This document shows positions 53,765 through 62,408 of a stretch of DNA of 64,000 bases, piece by piece (position 1 is the stretch's first letter; every line of letters begins with the position of its first letter). The notes beneath the pieces are model-generated. The model searched no databases. It was not told where the DNA came from and saw only the letters and a list, made by a program, of their open reading frames with translations. Source of the stretch: Planctomycetaceae bacterium (GTDB taxonomy: Bacteria; Planctomycetota; Planctomycetia; Pirellulales; Pirellulaceae); contig PBOG01000060.1 of the NCBI GenBank assembly GCA_002724245.1, positions 21,088 through 85,087 on the forward strand. Direction: 5' to 3'. A program made the translations under genes and the position numbers.

Positions 53765-56023
53765 ATGCGTTGGTCCAACATACGGCTGGTCTTCTGGAGA
53801 GAGTGTCGCGATCAGTTACGTGACCGCCGGACGCTCTTCACGATCGCGGTCCTGCCGTTGTTGCTGTATCCTCTGCTCGCGATCAGCGTATTCCAGGTAG
53901 CCCAGTTTCGCCACGACCACCCCAGCCGCGTCTGGGTGATTGGTGCCAAACGTCTCCCCTCCCAGCCCACCCTCCTCCATGGCGACCGTTTCAGTGACGG
54001 GCTGGTCGACAATGCCACTCGGGATTTGATCGCTCTGGGCTCAGCACCACCGGACTGGACCGCGTTGAGCCAGGAAGCCCTCAGCGAACGGGTGGAACAG
54101 GAAATCCAACAAGGTCATGTCGATGCCGTGGTCCTGTTTCCAAATGATTTCTCACTTCGGCTCGAGCAATTCAATCAGCAAATGGCAGAACGCCCGACAA
54201 GTCAAGATACGCCACTGCTCAGCTTCAGTGAGGTTCCCGAGCCCACACTCTTCCTGAACACCACCAATGACAAGTCGAGACTCGCTGCACAACGAACAAA
54301 AAAAGTACTCCAAAGCTGGCGTGAACAGATTGTCCGTGCAGGACTGCGCTCACGTCAAATCCCAATCACCGCAACCCGCCCGTTTCGCGTAGCTCACGTC
54401 GATCTCGCAGAAGCAGGGCGTCAACAACTGGCTTTCTGGTCCCGTCTGTTACCCTTCGTCGTGATGATCTGGGCTTTGACGGGTGCCTTTTACCCAGCGA
54501 TCGATTTATGCGCTGGCGAAAAAGAACGCGGCACCCTGGAGACACTCCTCACCAGTCCGGCCGATCGCCGCGAAATTGTCTGCGGGAAACTTCTCACAGT
54601 CACTACGTTCAGCTCAGCAACCGCGGTACTGAACCTAAGCAGTCTGGTGCTGACGGGGTCTCTTTTCTTCGGGCAGATGGAGCTTGTTGAAGGCGCACAA
54701 CCTCTCCAGCTGGGAGCCCCCTCAATCGCCGCAGTCGTCTGGCTGCTCATCGTACTCCTCCCCATTTCCGCGTTATTCAGCGCACTTTCGCTTGGCATTG
54801 CCGCCTTCGCTCGCAGCAACAAAGAGGGGCAGTATTACCTGATGCCATTGCTGCTGGTCTGCTTGCCATTGATGATTTTCCCGGTACTACCCGCCTGTGA
54901 ACTCGACGCGGGCACTAGCCTGATTCCCCTCAGCGGAATCCTCTTGTTATTGCGCACGTTAATCGAAGGAGATTACCTGCTGGCGGCCCGCTACTGCCTG
55001 CCTGTCCTGGGAGTTACTGGGCTGGGTTGCTGGCTGGCAATTCACTGGGCAGTTCACCAATTCAACCAGGAATCGGTGCTGTTTCGCGAAAGCGAACGCG
55101 TTGGCCTGCGGATTGGTCTCAGACACTGGTGGCGTCATCGCCAAGAGACACCCGGTGTTACGGGAGCCCTCTGCTGCGGTTTACTGCTTTTGTTCATGCG
55201 ATTTATCGCCGGCAGTCAGGCTTCTATGCCTGCGACCTGGCGCGACTTTGTAACAAGTCAGATGTTGGTTCAGGTGGGCCTACTGGCGGTACCGGCAGTA
55301 CTCCTGGCGTGCCTGCTGGGCCGCCGTGTCCGTGATGGCCTGCTGTTGCGCTGGCCGGGTTACCGACCCGTAATCGCAGGCGGCTTTCTGGCTGTCTGTT
55401 TCCATCCGCTGGGAATGGAACTGACTCAGCTGATCCACAATCTGTACCCTCTTAGCGATGCCATTGGAAAACAACTTCGCGAACTTGAGTCGATCATGGG
55501 GCCCGCATCCCTGGGCACACTCATACTAACGATGGCTGTGTTGCCGGCGATCTGTGAAGAACTCACCTTTCGCGGACTGCTTTTCTCAGGCCTGAGGCGT
55601 TCTGGCAGACCCGGTTTCACGATTCTGACCAGCAGCCTGTTCTTCGGCGCGATTCACGGCGTCTTCCAGCAATCGCTCTCCGCCTTTGTGGTCGGGATCC
55701 TGATCGGCGGACTGGCCTGGCGGACGTCTAGCATCCTGCCCGGAATTCTCTTTCACTTCACCTATAATGGCCTGAGCGTATTGCTGGGGATGGTTCTGCC
55801 GCTCTACCTGCCAAAACAGCCGATACTGCAGCTCGCCTTTGACGGAGCGGACGGCGCTTTGCGTTACCACCCACTGATCGTTGCTAGCGGCGGATTAGTC
55901 TGCCTGGCAATCGGGCTGTGGTTTCGTGGATGGCGCGTGGACACGCAACCCAAGGAGCAGACCCTCGATCACCACCCAGACACTCCCGCGACCGAGTCGC
56001 TCGGCACCACACCGGCGGCATAA
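53765..56023 (+). CDS. natB: ABC permease fused to a CPBP intramembrane protease
   Basis: 752 residues. Residues 1-440 are an ABC-2/NatB permease: one N-terminal helix (RRTLFTIAVLPLLLYPLLAISVFQV), a large extracytoplasmic domain, then helices around FWSRLLPFVVMIWALTGAFYPAIDLCAGEKERGTLETLLTSPADR, the ABC-2 hallmark. Residues ~480-740 are a second membrane domain with the CPBP/CAAX protease motifs: EELTFRGLLFSGLRR (EExxxR), SLFFGAIHGVF (catalytic His) and GILFHFTYNGLS (second His). The motif order EExxxR...FxxxH...H is intact, so proteolysis is plausible. Such fusions are annotated in other planctomycetes. Works with the ATPase just upstream. Confidence 0.9.
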   Translation: MRWSNIRLVFWRECRDQLRDRRTLFTIAVLPLLLYPLLAISVFQVAQFRHDHPSRVWVIGAKRLPSQPTLLHGDRFSDGLVDNATRDLIALGSAPPDWTALSQEALSERVEQEIQQGHVDAVVLFPNDFSLRLEQFNQQMAERPTSQDTPLLSFSEVPEPTLFLNTTNDKSRLAAQRTKKVLQSWREQIVRAGLRSRQIPITATRPFRVAHVDLAEAGRQQLAFWSRLLPFVVMIWALTGAFYPAIDLCAGEKERGTLETLLTSPADRREIVCGKLLTVTTFSSATAVLNLSSLVLTGSLFFGQMELVEGAQPLQLGAPSIAAVVWLLIVLLPISALFSALSLGIAAFARSNKEGQYYLMPLLLVCLPLMIFPVLPACELDAGTSLIPLSGILLLLRTLIEGDYLLAARYCLPVLGVTGLGCWLAIHWAVHQFNQESVLFRESERVGLRIGLRHWWRHRQETPGVTGALCCGLLLLFMRFIAGSQASMPATWRDFVTSQMLVQVGLLAVPAVLLACLLGRRVRDGLLLRWPGYRPVIAGGFLAVCFHPLGMELTQLIHNLYPLSDAIGKQLRELESIMGPASLGTLILTMAVLPAICEELTFRGLLFSGLRRSGRPGFTILTSSLFFGAIHGVFQQSLSAFVVGILIGGLAWRTSSILPGILFHFTYNGLSVLLGMVLPLYLPKQPILQLAFDGADGALRYHPLIVASGGLVCLAIGLWFRGWRVDTQPKEQTLDHHPDTPATESLGTTPAA

Positions 56024-56052
56024 GCGACTCCAGCTCTGGTAACAAGCGGAAC

Positions 56053-56733
56053 TTACCGGGGCCCCAGCTGCTGTAACCACGGACCAGCGTTATCCAGGTC
56101 GTCCAGCAACAGATCCGGCTCAGACAATGCCAGCTCATCCCGGTCGTGGACCCCTGTCGCCACTGCCAATGCCTGGCAACCAATGGCCCGCGCGCATTGC
56201 ACGTCAAAGGGCGTGTCGCCAATTACCCAGATCCGATCCTGTGCTGGCGTTTGGTCCGCCAGACGTTGCTGCACCATCCGCAGGGCATCGCGAGCCACAT
56301 CATCCCGGTTTTCATGGAGCTCCCCAAAAGCGCCGAATGGAAAGTACTGGTAGATTCCGAAATGCTCCAGTTTGAGCCGCGCACCATCAGGTAAATTCCC
56401 TGTCAACAAGCCCATCACGATGTCTGCGCGCGCGTCCAGCGTTTCCAGTAATGACTCGATACCGGGCAAGATCGTTCCTGTGCGTTGGCCCAATTCATTC
56501 GGCAAACGATCCAAATAGCCGTCACGCAAGCGCCCCCAATTTTCTGCATTGTTTTCCAGACCGTGCAGCTGAAACAGATCGCCTGCAATCGCGCGGTCCG
56601 TGCGGCCGCTGAATTTGACCGGGCGTGGGTCACGTATCGCAAACGTGTCACGAAATGACCCCATCAAGGCGGCACCACCAGCTCCTCCAGAGGAGATCAA
56701 TGTCCCGTCGATATCGAATAAGGCCACATACAT
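56053..56733 (-). CDS. HAD-family phosphatase (phosphoglycolate phosphatase-like)
   Basis: About 226 residues. Motif I LFDIDGTLISSGGAG (Asp nucleophile and Asp acid/base), cap region FRDTFAIRDPRPVKFSGRTDRAIAGDLF, motif II VMGLLTGNLPDGARLKLE, motif III VARDALRMV and motif IV VIGDTPFDVQCARAIGC. The cap resembles type-1 phosphoglycolate phosphatase/beta-phosphoglucomutase relatives. Substrate unknown. The ATG at 56733 puts motif I first; the frame stays open to 56934 over the next gene's 5' end without similarity. Divergent from the malate/lactate-type dehydrogenase gene. Confidence 0.87.
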   Translation of the reverse strand: MYVALFDIDGTLISSGGAGGAALMGSFRDTFAIRDPRPVKFSGRTDRAIAGDLFQLHGLENNAENWGRLRDGYLDRLPNELGQRTGTILPGIESLLETLDARADIVMGLLTGNLPDGARLKLEHFGIYQYFPFGAFGELHENRDDVARDALRMVQQRLADQTPAQDRIWVIGDTPFDVQCARAIGCQALAVATGVHDRDELALSEPDLLLDDLDNAGPWLQQLGPR

Positions 56734-56932
56734 GGGAAATTCCAAACTTTTCTGCGTCAAACCCGGGAGTTGTTTCTCTGCCGCGTGAACGATCGTATCC
56801 CAGCAGCAGCGACTCGAACACCCGGAACCAGCCGTTAGCCGTGTTGCAAAAGGAACACAATTCGCCAATTCTGTGCATAGTCTACACTGCTGGTTTTGTT
56901 TCACTCCTTCGGTCACGGACAGATTGCCTTCC

Positions 56933-57967
56933 ATGGAAATTCAAGCCTCTCGTCTCACGGGTCTGGTAGAACAGCTTTTTACGGCCGCCGGTTGTCAGGC
57001 AACTGAAGCCGAGACGATCGCCCGCCGGCTCGTACAAGCCAACCTCGTCGGCCATGATTCTCATGGTGTGATCCGTGCGCCGATCTATATCCAATGGCTC
57101 CAAAAAGGAATGGTACGCGCCAACCAGTCACCTCAAGTGGTCCTCGACAGTGGTGCCCTGGGCCTCCTCGATGGCCAGCTTGGATTTGGCCAGGTGATGG
57201 GTGAACACGCCATGCACATGGCGATCGACAAGGCGCGGCAGTCCGGAGTCTCGGTCGTCGGGCTGCGCAATTCAGGGCACGTCGGCCGCGTCGGAGATTG
57301 GCCGGAAATGGCAGCCGCAGCTGGCATGATTTGTTTTTGCCTGGTGAACACAACCGGACTGGGAATGCTCACCGCCCCATTTGGCGGAATTGACCGGCGA
57401 TTGTCGGCGAATCCTTTTGCCGCCGGCATTCCTGCGGCAGACGGCAAGCCGATCATCCTGGATATCTCGTGTAGCGCTGTCGCAGAGGGCAAACTCAAGG
57501 TCGCACTCAATAAAGGGGTCGCCGTACCTGAGGGCTGCATCATCGACCACGACGGCCAACCCACCACGGACCCTGCGGTGTTTTATGGCGACCCCCCCGG
57601 TGCGATCCTGTCCTTTGGTGGACACAAGGGATACGGGTTGGGTTTGGTCGTGGAACTCCTGGCTGGAGCCCTCACCGGCGGTGGCTGCACGCAACCCGGC
57701 AAAGATCGGCTCGAACAGGGAATGCTGTCGATCGTCATCGACCCCCACCGCTTCCAGCCAGCGGATACTTTCTCCAGCGAGGTCGATCAATTTATCCAAT
57801 GGGTCAAAGGCTCACGGACACGCACTCCCGAAGGTGAAATCCTGACTCCCGGCGAGCCCGAACGCCGAACACGCGAGCAGCGCAACCAGGACGGCATTCC
57901 ACTTGACGACAAAACCTGGCAACAACTTGCAGCGAGTTTCGCTGAATGGGGTGTTCCCGTCGATTGA
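56933..57967 (+). CDS. Malate/L-lactate (Ldh2/ureidoglycolate) dehydrogenase family protein
   Basis: About 344 residues. The family helix AETIARRLVQANLVGHDSHGVIRAP contains the catalytic His (DSHG), and VVGLRNSGHVGRVGDWPEMAAAAG, INPF-like LSANPFAAGIPAADGKPIILDIS, and GHKGYGLGLVVELLAGALTGGG are diagnostic of the NAD(P)-dependent Ldh2/MDH2 fold, which is unrelated to classical LDH. Members oxidise 2-hydroxy acids such as L-malate, L-lactate, (2R)-sulfolactate or ureidoglycolate. Start ATG 56933. It is followed 201 bases later by an enolase-superfamily enzyme, a combination seen in hydroxyproline or sugar-acid catabolism, but substrate is not determined here. Confidence 0.9.
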   Translation: MEIQASRLTGLVEQLFTAAGCQATEAETIARRLVQANLVGHDSHGVIRAPIYIQWLQKGMVRANQSPQVVLDSGALGLLDGQLGFGQVMGEHAMHMAIDKARQSGVSVVGLRNSGHVGRVGDWPEMAAAAGMICFCLVNTTGLGMLTAPFGGIDRRLSANPFAAGIPAADGKPIILDISCSAVAEGKLKVALNKGVAVPEGCIIDHDGQPTTDPAVFYGDPPGAILSFGGHKGYGLGLVVELLAGALTGGGCTQPGKDRLEQGMLSIVIDPHRFQPADTFSSEVDQFIQWVKGSRTRTPEGEILTPGEPERRTREQRNQDGIPLDDKTWQQLAASFAEWGVPVD

Positions 57968-58168
57968 TTCTGCGGCCGAGTGCCACTCGGTTTTATCCGT
58001 GCTAATCACCGCACCAGGCATTCCTTGCGAGTGACTACCGGCGCACGCCTGGCACAAGCACTCGCTCCCGGACATTTCGGCAGCCGCCACTCTGGCCGCT
58101 ATGGTACAGGTGTCCTAGGATGGTGCGCCCTGGTTAGCCAGTATCTCACATCAACACAGAACCCACCC

Positions 58169-59272
58169 ATGAAAATCTCTCGCATTCTGGTTTTCCAGGT
58201 CGACCTGCCGCTGCACGAGGGCAATTACAATTGGTCTGGTGGCAAATCCGTAGAGGTCTTCGACAGCTCAGTGGTCCGCGTCGAAACCGATACCGGGCTC
58301 GCCGGCCATGGTGAAGTCTGCCCACTCGGCCCCTTCTACTTGCCCGCCTATGGCCCCGGAGTGCGTGCCGGAATCACCGAACTGGGTCCACATTTACTCG
58401 GCACCGACCCGAGAGAATTAGGGTGCCTGAACACCCTGATGGATCAAGCCTTAAAAGGCCATCCCTACGTAAAGTCGGCACTCGATATCGCCTGCTGGGA
58501 CCTACTGGGACAACATTGCCAGCAGCCTGTCTGTACGTTGCTGGGAGGTCGTTACGGCGAGGATTTCACCCTGTATCGGGCAATCTCACAAGACGCCCCT
58601 GACGCCATGGCGAGTCGCGTGGCCCAATATCGAGACGAGGGATATCGGCGATTTCAATTAAAAGTTGGCGGTGACCCTGATGTGGATATTGAGCGAATTG
58701 GCATGGTCGCAGAGCTCTTGCGCACCGGCGATAAACTAATCGCCGACGCCAATACGGGATGGCTACCGCACGAAGCAGCTCGAGTGGTGCGTGCGGTCCG
58801 TGACATTGACGTCTACATCGAACAGCCCTGCCTGTCTTACGAAGAATGTCTGTCCATCCGACGCCGCACCGACCACCCGTTTGTACTGGACGAGTCCGTT
58901 GATGGCATCGACATGCTACTTCGCGGTGCTGCTGAAGATGCCATGGATGTCGTCAATCTGAAGATCAGCAAGCTGGGTGGTTTGACAAAAGCTGCCCTGG
59001 CACGTGATCTCTGTCAGCAGAGAGGGATCGCCATGACAATTGAAGACAGCTGGGGGGGGGACATCGTCACTGCGGCAATCGCGCACCTGGCCCATAGCAC
59101 GCGTCCTGAATTCCTGTTCACCGCCACTGATTTCAATAGCTACGTGACCGTCAGCCTGGCCGCCGGTGCACCCCAACGGACCAACGGAAGGATGGCGGCA
59201 GCAACCGCTCCCGGGCTGGGAGTACAACCTCACGAAGAAATCCTCGGTGATCCCGTGATCGACATCCGCTGA
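58169..59272 (+). CDS. Mandelate racemase/muconate lactonizing enzyme family (possible cis-3-hydroxy-L-proline dehydratase)
   Basis: About 367 residues. N-terminal capping domain ([43 protein letters not shown]) and barrel with the KxK-type segment [19 protein letters not shown], metal Asp in [11 protein letters not shown], Glu in VYIEQPC and Asp in FVLDESVDG, and the second base Lys in [11 protein letters not shown]. The opening and the RFQLKVGG segment remind me of cis-3-hydroxy-L-proline dehydratases and related N-substituted amino-acid racemases, but assignment within this promiscuous superfamily by eye is weak. ATG 58169. Paired with the dehydrogenase upstream. Confidence 0.85.
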   Translation: MKISRILVFQVDLPLHEGNYNWSGGKSVEVFDSSVVRVETDTGLAGHGEVCPLGPFYLPAYGPGVRAGITELGPHLLGTDPRELGCLNTLMDQALKGHPYVKSALDIACWDLLGQHCQQPVCTLLGGRYGEDFTLYRAISQDAPDAMASRVAQYRDEGYRRFQLKVGGDPDVDIERIGMVAELLRTGDKLIADANTGWLPHEAARVVRAVRDIDVYIEQPCLSYEECLSIRRRTDHPFVLDESVDGIDMLLRGAAEDAMDVVNLKISKLGGLTKAALARDLCQQRGIAMTIEDSWGGDIVTAAIAHLAHSTRPEFLFTATDFNSYVTVSLAAGAPQRTNGRMAAATAPGLGVQPHEEILGDPVIDIR

Positions 59273-59559
59273 TCGATCTACCGCGTCCTGTGTGCTCTCC
59301 AAACCGGTTCGACCTTAACGCCACGGGGCTGAGAAATAAGATCTGGTGCAATGTCTGGCACGCGTGTTTGTGTCTGACCGGGTCCACCTCTTGCGTTACT
59401 AGTTGTAAGGCGAGCCGGCTTCCCACCCGCGTTCCAGATGTAGCTGCCAGGCAGACCGGGCATCAAACAATCCCTGACGCCCAGACCGGGGTTTGCCCAA
59501 CTACCCACTGCGCGTATACATTAGCATCGCTTGAAAACTGCAGACGAGGATGGATCCCC

Positions 59560-60951
59560 ATGACTAAAATCTCAGTAAGTACCGCCCGGCAACACGAAAC
59601 GATCGGGCAACAAGTCGCCCTGCAAGGCTGGATTCGCACCCGACGCGACTCCAAGGCCGGGTTCAGCTTTCTCGAAATTAACGACGGTTCGTGCATGGCC
59701 AATCTGCAGGTCGTGGCGGACAGTGAACTCCCCAACTACGATCACGAGATTAAACAACTGTCGGCAGGTTGTAGCGTTACGATCGCGGGCGAAATCAAGG
59801 CCTCCAATGGGCGTGGCCAATCGACGGAACTGCACGCTAGTTCGCTAAGGGTACACGGCTGGTCCGACCCGAAATCCTACCCGTTGCAAAAAAAGCGGCA
59901 CACGTTTGAAAAATTACGTGAGTGGGCTCATTTACGCCCACGCACTAACACCTTTGGCGCCATGGCACGCGTCCGGAACTGTGTGTGTCGCGCCATTCAC
60001 GATTTCTTCCAACAAGAGGAATTTCTCTACGTTCATACGCCGATCATTACTGCCAGTGACTGCGAAGGCGCCGGAGAATTATTCGAAGTCACCACACTGG
60101 ACCTCGAAAACCCACCGCGACGCGACGGCAAGATCGATTTTTCTCGAGACTTTTTTGATCGGCCCAGTTACCTCACGGTAAGCGGCCAACTGGAAGCCGA
60201 GATCTACGCTACGGCGTTGGGAAAAGTCTATTCGTTCGGCCCGACGTTTCGCGCGGAAAACTCAAACACATCACGCCACCTGGCCGAGTTCTGGATGATC
60301 GAACCAGAAATGGCGTTTTTCGACCTCAACGACAACATGCAACTGGCGGAGAAGTTCCTCAAACACGTCGTGCGCACGGTCCTGTCCGACGCCGGTGAGG
60401 ATATGGAATTCTTCAACCAGCGGATCGACAACTCTGTCTTGACCACGCTCCACGCCATCGCTGACAAGGAATTCGTACACCTCACTTACACCGAAGCTGT
60501 TGCATTGCTTGAGAAAAAGAATGCGGACTTCGAGTTCCCGGTCACGTGGGGGCACGACCTGCAATCCGAACACGAACGTTTTCTCACGGAAGACGAAATC
60601 GGCGGTCCAATCATCGTCTCCGACTTTCCCGCCGCGATCAAACCGTTCTACATGCGTGTCAACGAAGACGAGCGAACCGTACGAGCGATGGATGTCCTGG
60701 TTCCCAACGTGGGTGAGATCATTGGCGGCAGCCAGCGTGAAGAGCGACTCGATGTGCTGGAGTCTCGTATGCAGCAGCAAGGCCTGGAACCAGACGACTA
60801 CTGGTGGTACGTCGATCTCCGGCGTTACGGCACCGTCCCACATTCCGGTTTTGGACTAGGTCTGGAAAGAGCCTTGCAGTTCATCACGGGCATGAAAAAC
60901 ATTCGCGACGTGATCCCCTTTCCGCGAACACCTGGCCACGCAGACTTCTAA
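59560..60951 (+). CDS. asnS: Asparagine--tRNA ligase
   Basis: 463 residues from the ATG at 59560. An OB-fold anticodon-binding domain comes first ([35 protein letters not shown]), then the class II core: motif 1 around [28 protein letters not shown], motif 2 [25 protein letters not shown], and motif 3 [26 protein letters not shown] and [17 protein letters not shown] are AsnRS-typical. Complete and of normal length, so this is a functional housekeeping synthetase. The upstream open frame to 59290 has no similarity and is untranslated leader. Confidence 0.96.
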   Translation: MTKISVSTARQHETIGQQVALQGWIRTRRDSKAGFSFLEINDGSCMANLQVVADSELPNYDHEIKQLSAGCSVTIAGEIKASNGRGQSTELHASSLRVHGWSDPKSYPLQKKRHTFEKLREWAHLRPRTNTFGAMARVRNCVCRAIHDFFQQEEFLYVHTPIITASDCEGAGELFEVTTLDLENPPRRDGKIDFSRDFFDRPSYLTVSGQLEAEIYATALGKVYSFGPTFRAENSNTSRHLAEFWMIEPEMAFFDLNDNMQLAEKFLKHVVRTVLSDAGEDMEFFNQRIDNSVLTTLHAIADKEFVHLTYTEAVALLEKKNADFEFPVTWGHDLQSEHERFLTEDEIGGPIIVSDFPAAIKPFYMRVNEDERTVRAMDVLVPNVGEIIGGSQREERLDVLESRMQQQGLEPDDYWWYVDLRRYGTVPHSGFGLGLERALQFITGMKNIRDVIPFPRTPGHADF

Positions 60952-61254
60952 CAAACTGCTGGCAACCTGGTAACACTGTGCACGGGTAACACTGTGCACG
61001 GGTAACACTGTGCACGGGTAACACTGTGCACGCTCCCACAGCGCGCAGCCGCCATTCGCGCCACCACGGCATCTACACCTGTGCGCCAATTGGACACCCA
61101 GGGGCTCAGCCCTCCGGTCGGGATACCACCATGGTTCTCCGGCGTGCTGCAGCCGCTTCTCGCGGATTTGGGAATCACCGTCAAGCGAGGTATGTTGTGT
61201 GTCATCGCGTGCTTGTCGCGATTGCGGGTGACTTCTACCAACTGGAGGTGGGTG
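60952..61254. other. Intergenic region of 303 bases between asnS and the second dehydratase-like gene
   Basis: Starts with a 16-bp tandem repeat array (listed separately). The remaining 220 bases have an open frame contiguous with the dehydratase gene but without similarity. GGAGG just before the ATG at 61255 is the ribosome site. Confidence 0.5.
60971..61032. repeat. Tandem repeat of a 16-bp unit, four copies
   Basis: TAACACTGTGCACGGG occurs head to tail at 60971, 60987 and 61003, with a fourth copy matching its first 14 bases at 61019-61032. The three full copies are identical. Each unit contains the palindrome GTGCAC. It starts 20 bases after the asnS stop codon. Confidence 0.95.
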
Positions 61255-62394
61255 ATGAAGATCAGTGACGTTCTGACTTACGGCGTCAACATGGGTGATG
61301 GCAACCATATCTTTGTCAAAGTCCTCACCGACGAACACCTCTACGGAATTGGTGAAGCCTATCGCGTCGGCCCTGACCACGCAGTGGAACAGACCGTCCA
61401 CTACCTTAAAGACTGGGTGATTGGTGAAGACCCCACACGCATCGAGCATCTCTGGCGATTGATGTACAACGGCTCCCGATTTCCTGGAGGGTCGATGTTG
61501 AACGCGGCCATTAGCGGCATCGAGACAGCCCTCTGGGACCTGAAGGGAAAAATTCACAACACCCCCGTCTACCAGCTTCTGGGTGGACGCTGCCGTGATC
61601 GTGTGCGGGCCTACCTGGGAACTGGTGGCGGGACACCTGCGGCCTGTGCCGAAGCCGCACTCAATGCCGTTCGTCAAGGTTTTACCGCCATCAAAATGCA
61701 ACCCATGCCACCGGGGCGGGAAACGATGCCCTGGGGCAGCGTACTCAAAGGCGCAGCACAACGGCTGGAAGCAGTCCGCCGGGCAGTCGGAGACGATGTT
61801 GAAATCGGCCTCGACCCGCACGCCCAGATCTTTGAACCCGTGCGTGCCTGGGAACTCTCAGAAGCAGTCCGACCCTACCGCCCAATGTTTTTCGAGGAGC
61901 CACTGCGACCAGAGAACATGGAAGCAATGGCACAACTCCGCGCGAAAGCCGGCATCCCCATCGCCACCGGAGAAATGCTGTACACCAAATATGAGTTCCG
62001 CGACTTGATCGCCGCCGGGGCCGTCGACATCCTGCAACCCGACCTGGTCCTCTGTGGCGGTTTGATGGAAGGAAAAAAAATCGCCGCACTCGCAGAGGCC
62101 AACTATCTTACTGTCGCACCCCATAACCCGCTGGGCCCCGTCTCTACTGCCGTCGCGGTGCATTTCGCAGCGTCAACGCCCAACTTCCTGATCCTCGAAT
62201 ATCGCATCGATAGCCGGGGGCCAGCGCGACAACTGATCCGCAAGCCGCTGGACCTGGTAGACGGGCACGTGCAAATCCCTGAGACCCCAGGCCTGGGAAT
62301 CGAATTGAACGAAGAGGCTTTCCCCGACCATCCACTGGCCAACTGGCACCGCACCTTCATTCGTGAAGCGGATGGTAACATCGGCTACCAGTAA
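61255..62394 (+). CDS. Enolase-superfamily sugar-acid dehydratase (D-galactonate/mannonate dehydratase-like)
   Basis: About 379 residues with GGAGG upstream of ATG 61255. N-terminal lid: MKISDVLTYGVNMGDGNHIFVKVLTDEHLYGIGEAYRVG. Barrel signatures fit the galactonate-dehydratase subgroup of the mandelate racemase family: IETALWDLKGKIHNTPVYQLLGG, GLDPHAQ (metal Asp with acid/base His), MFFEEPLRPENMEAM, IPIATGEML (metal Glu) and VAPHNPLGPVSTA with the catalytic His. The subgroup dehydrates sugar acids to 2-keto-3-deoxy acids. The exact substrate is undetermined. Complements the lactonase- and FAH-type enzymes in this window. Confidence 0.87.
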   Translation: MKISDVLTYGVNMGDGNHIFVKVLTDEHLYGIGEAYRVGPDHAVEQTVHYLKDWVIGEDPTRIEHLWRLMYNGSRFPGGSMLNAAISGIETALWDLKGKIHNTPVYQLLGGRCRDRVRAYLGTGGGTPAACAEAALNAVRQGFTAIKMQPMPPGRETMPWGSVLKGAAQRLEAVRRAVGDDVEIGLDPHAQIFEPVRAWELSEAVRPYRPMFFEEPLRPENMEAMAQLRAKAGIPIATGEMLYTKYEFRDLIAAGAVDILQPDLVLCGGLMEGKKIAALAEANYLTVAPHNPLGPVSTAVAVHFAASTPNFLILEYRIDSRGPARQLIRKPLDLVDGHVQIPETPGLGIELNEEAFPDHPLANWHRTFIREADGNIGYQ

Positions 62395-62408
62395 CTCCAC
62401 CCTGCGGA

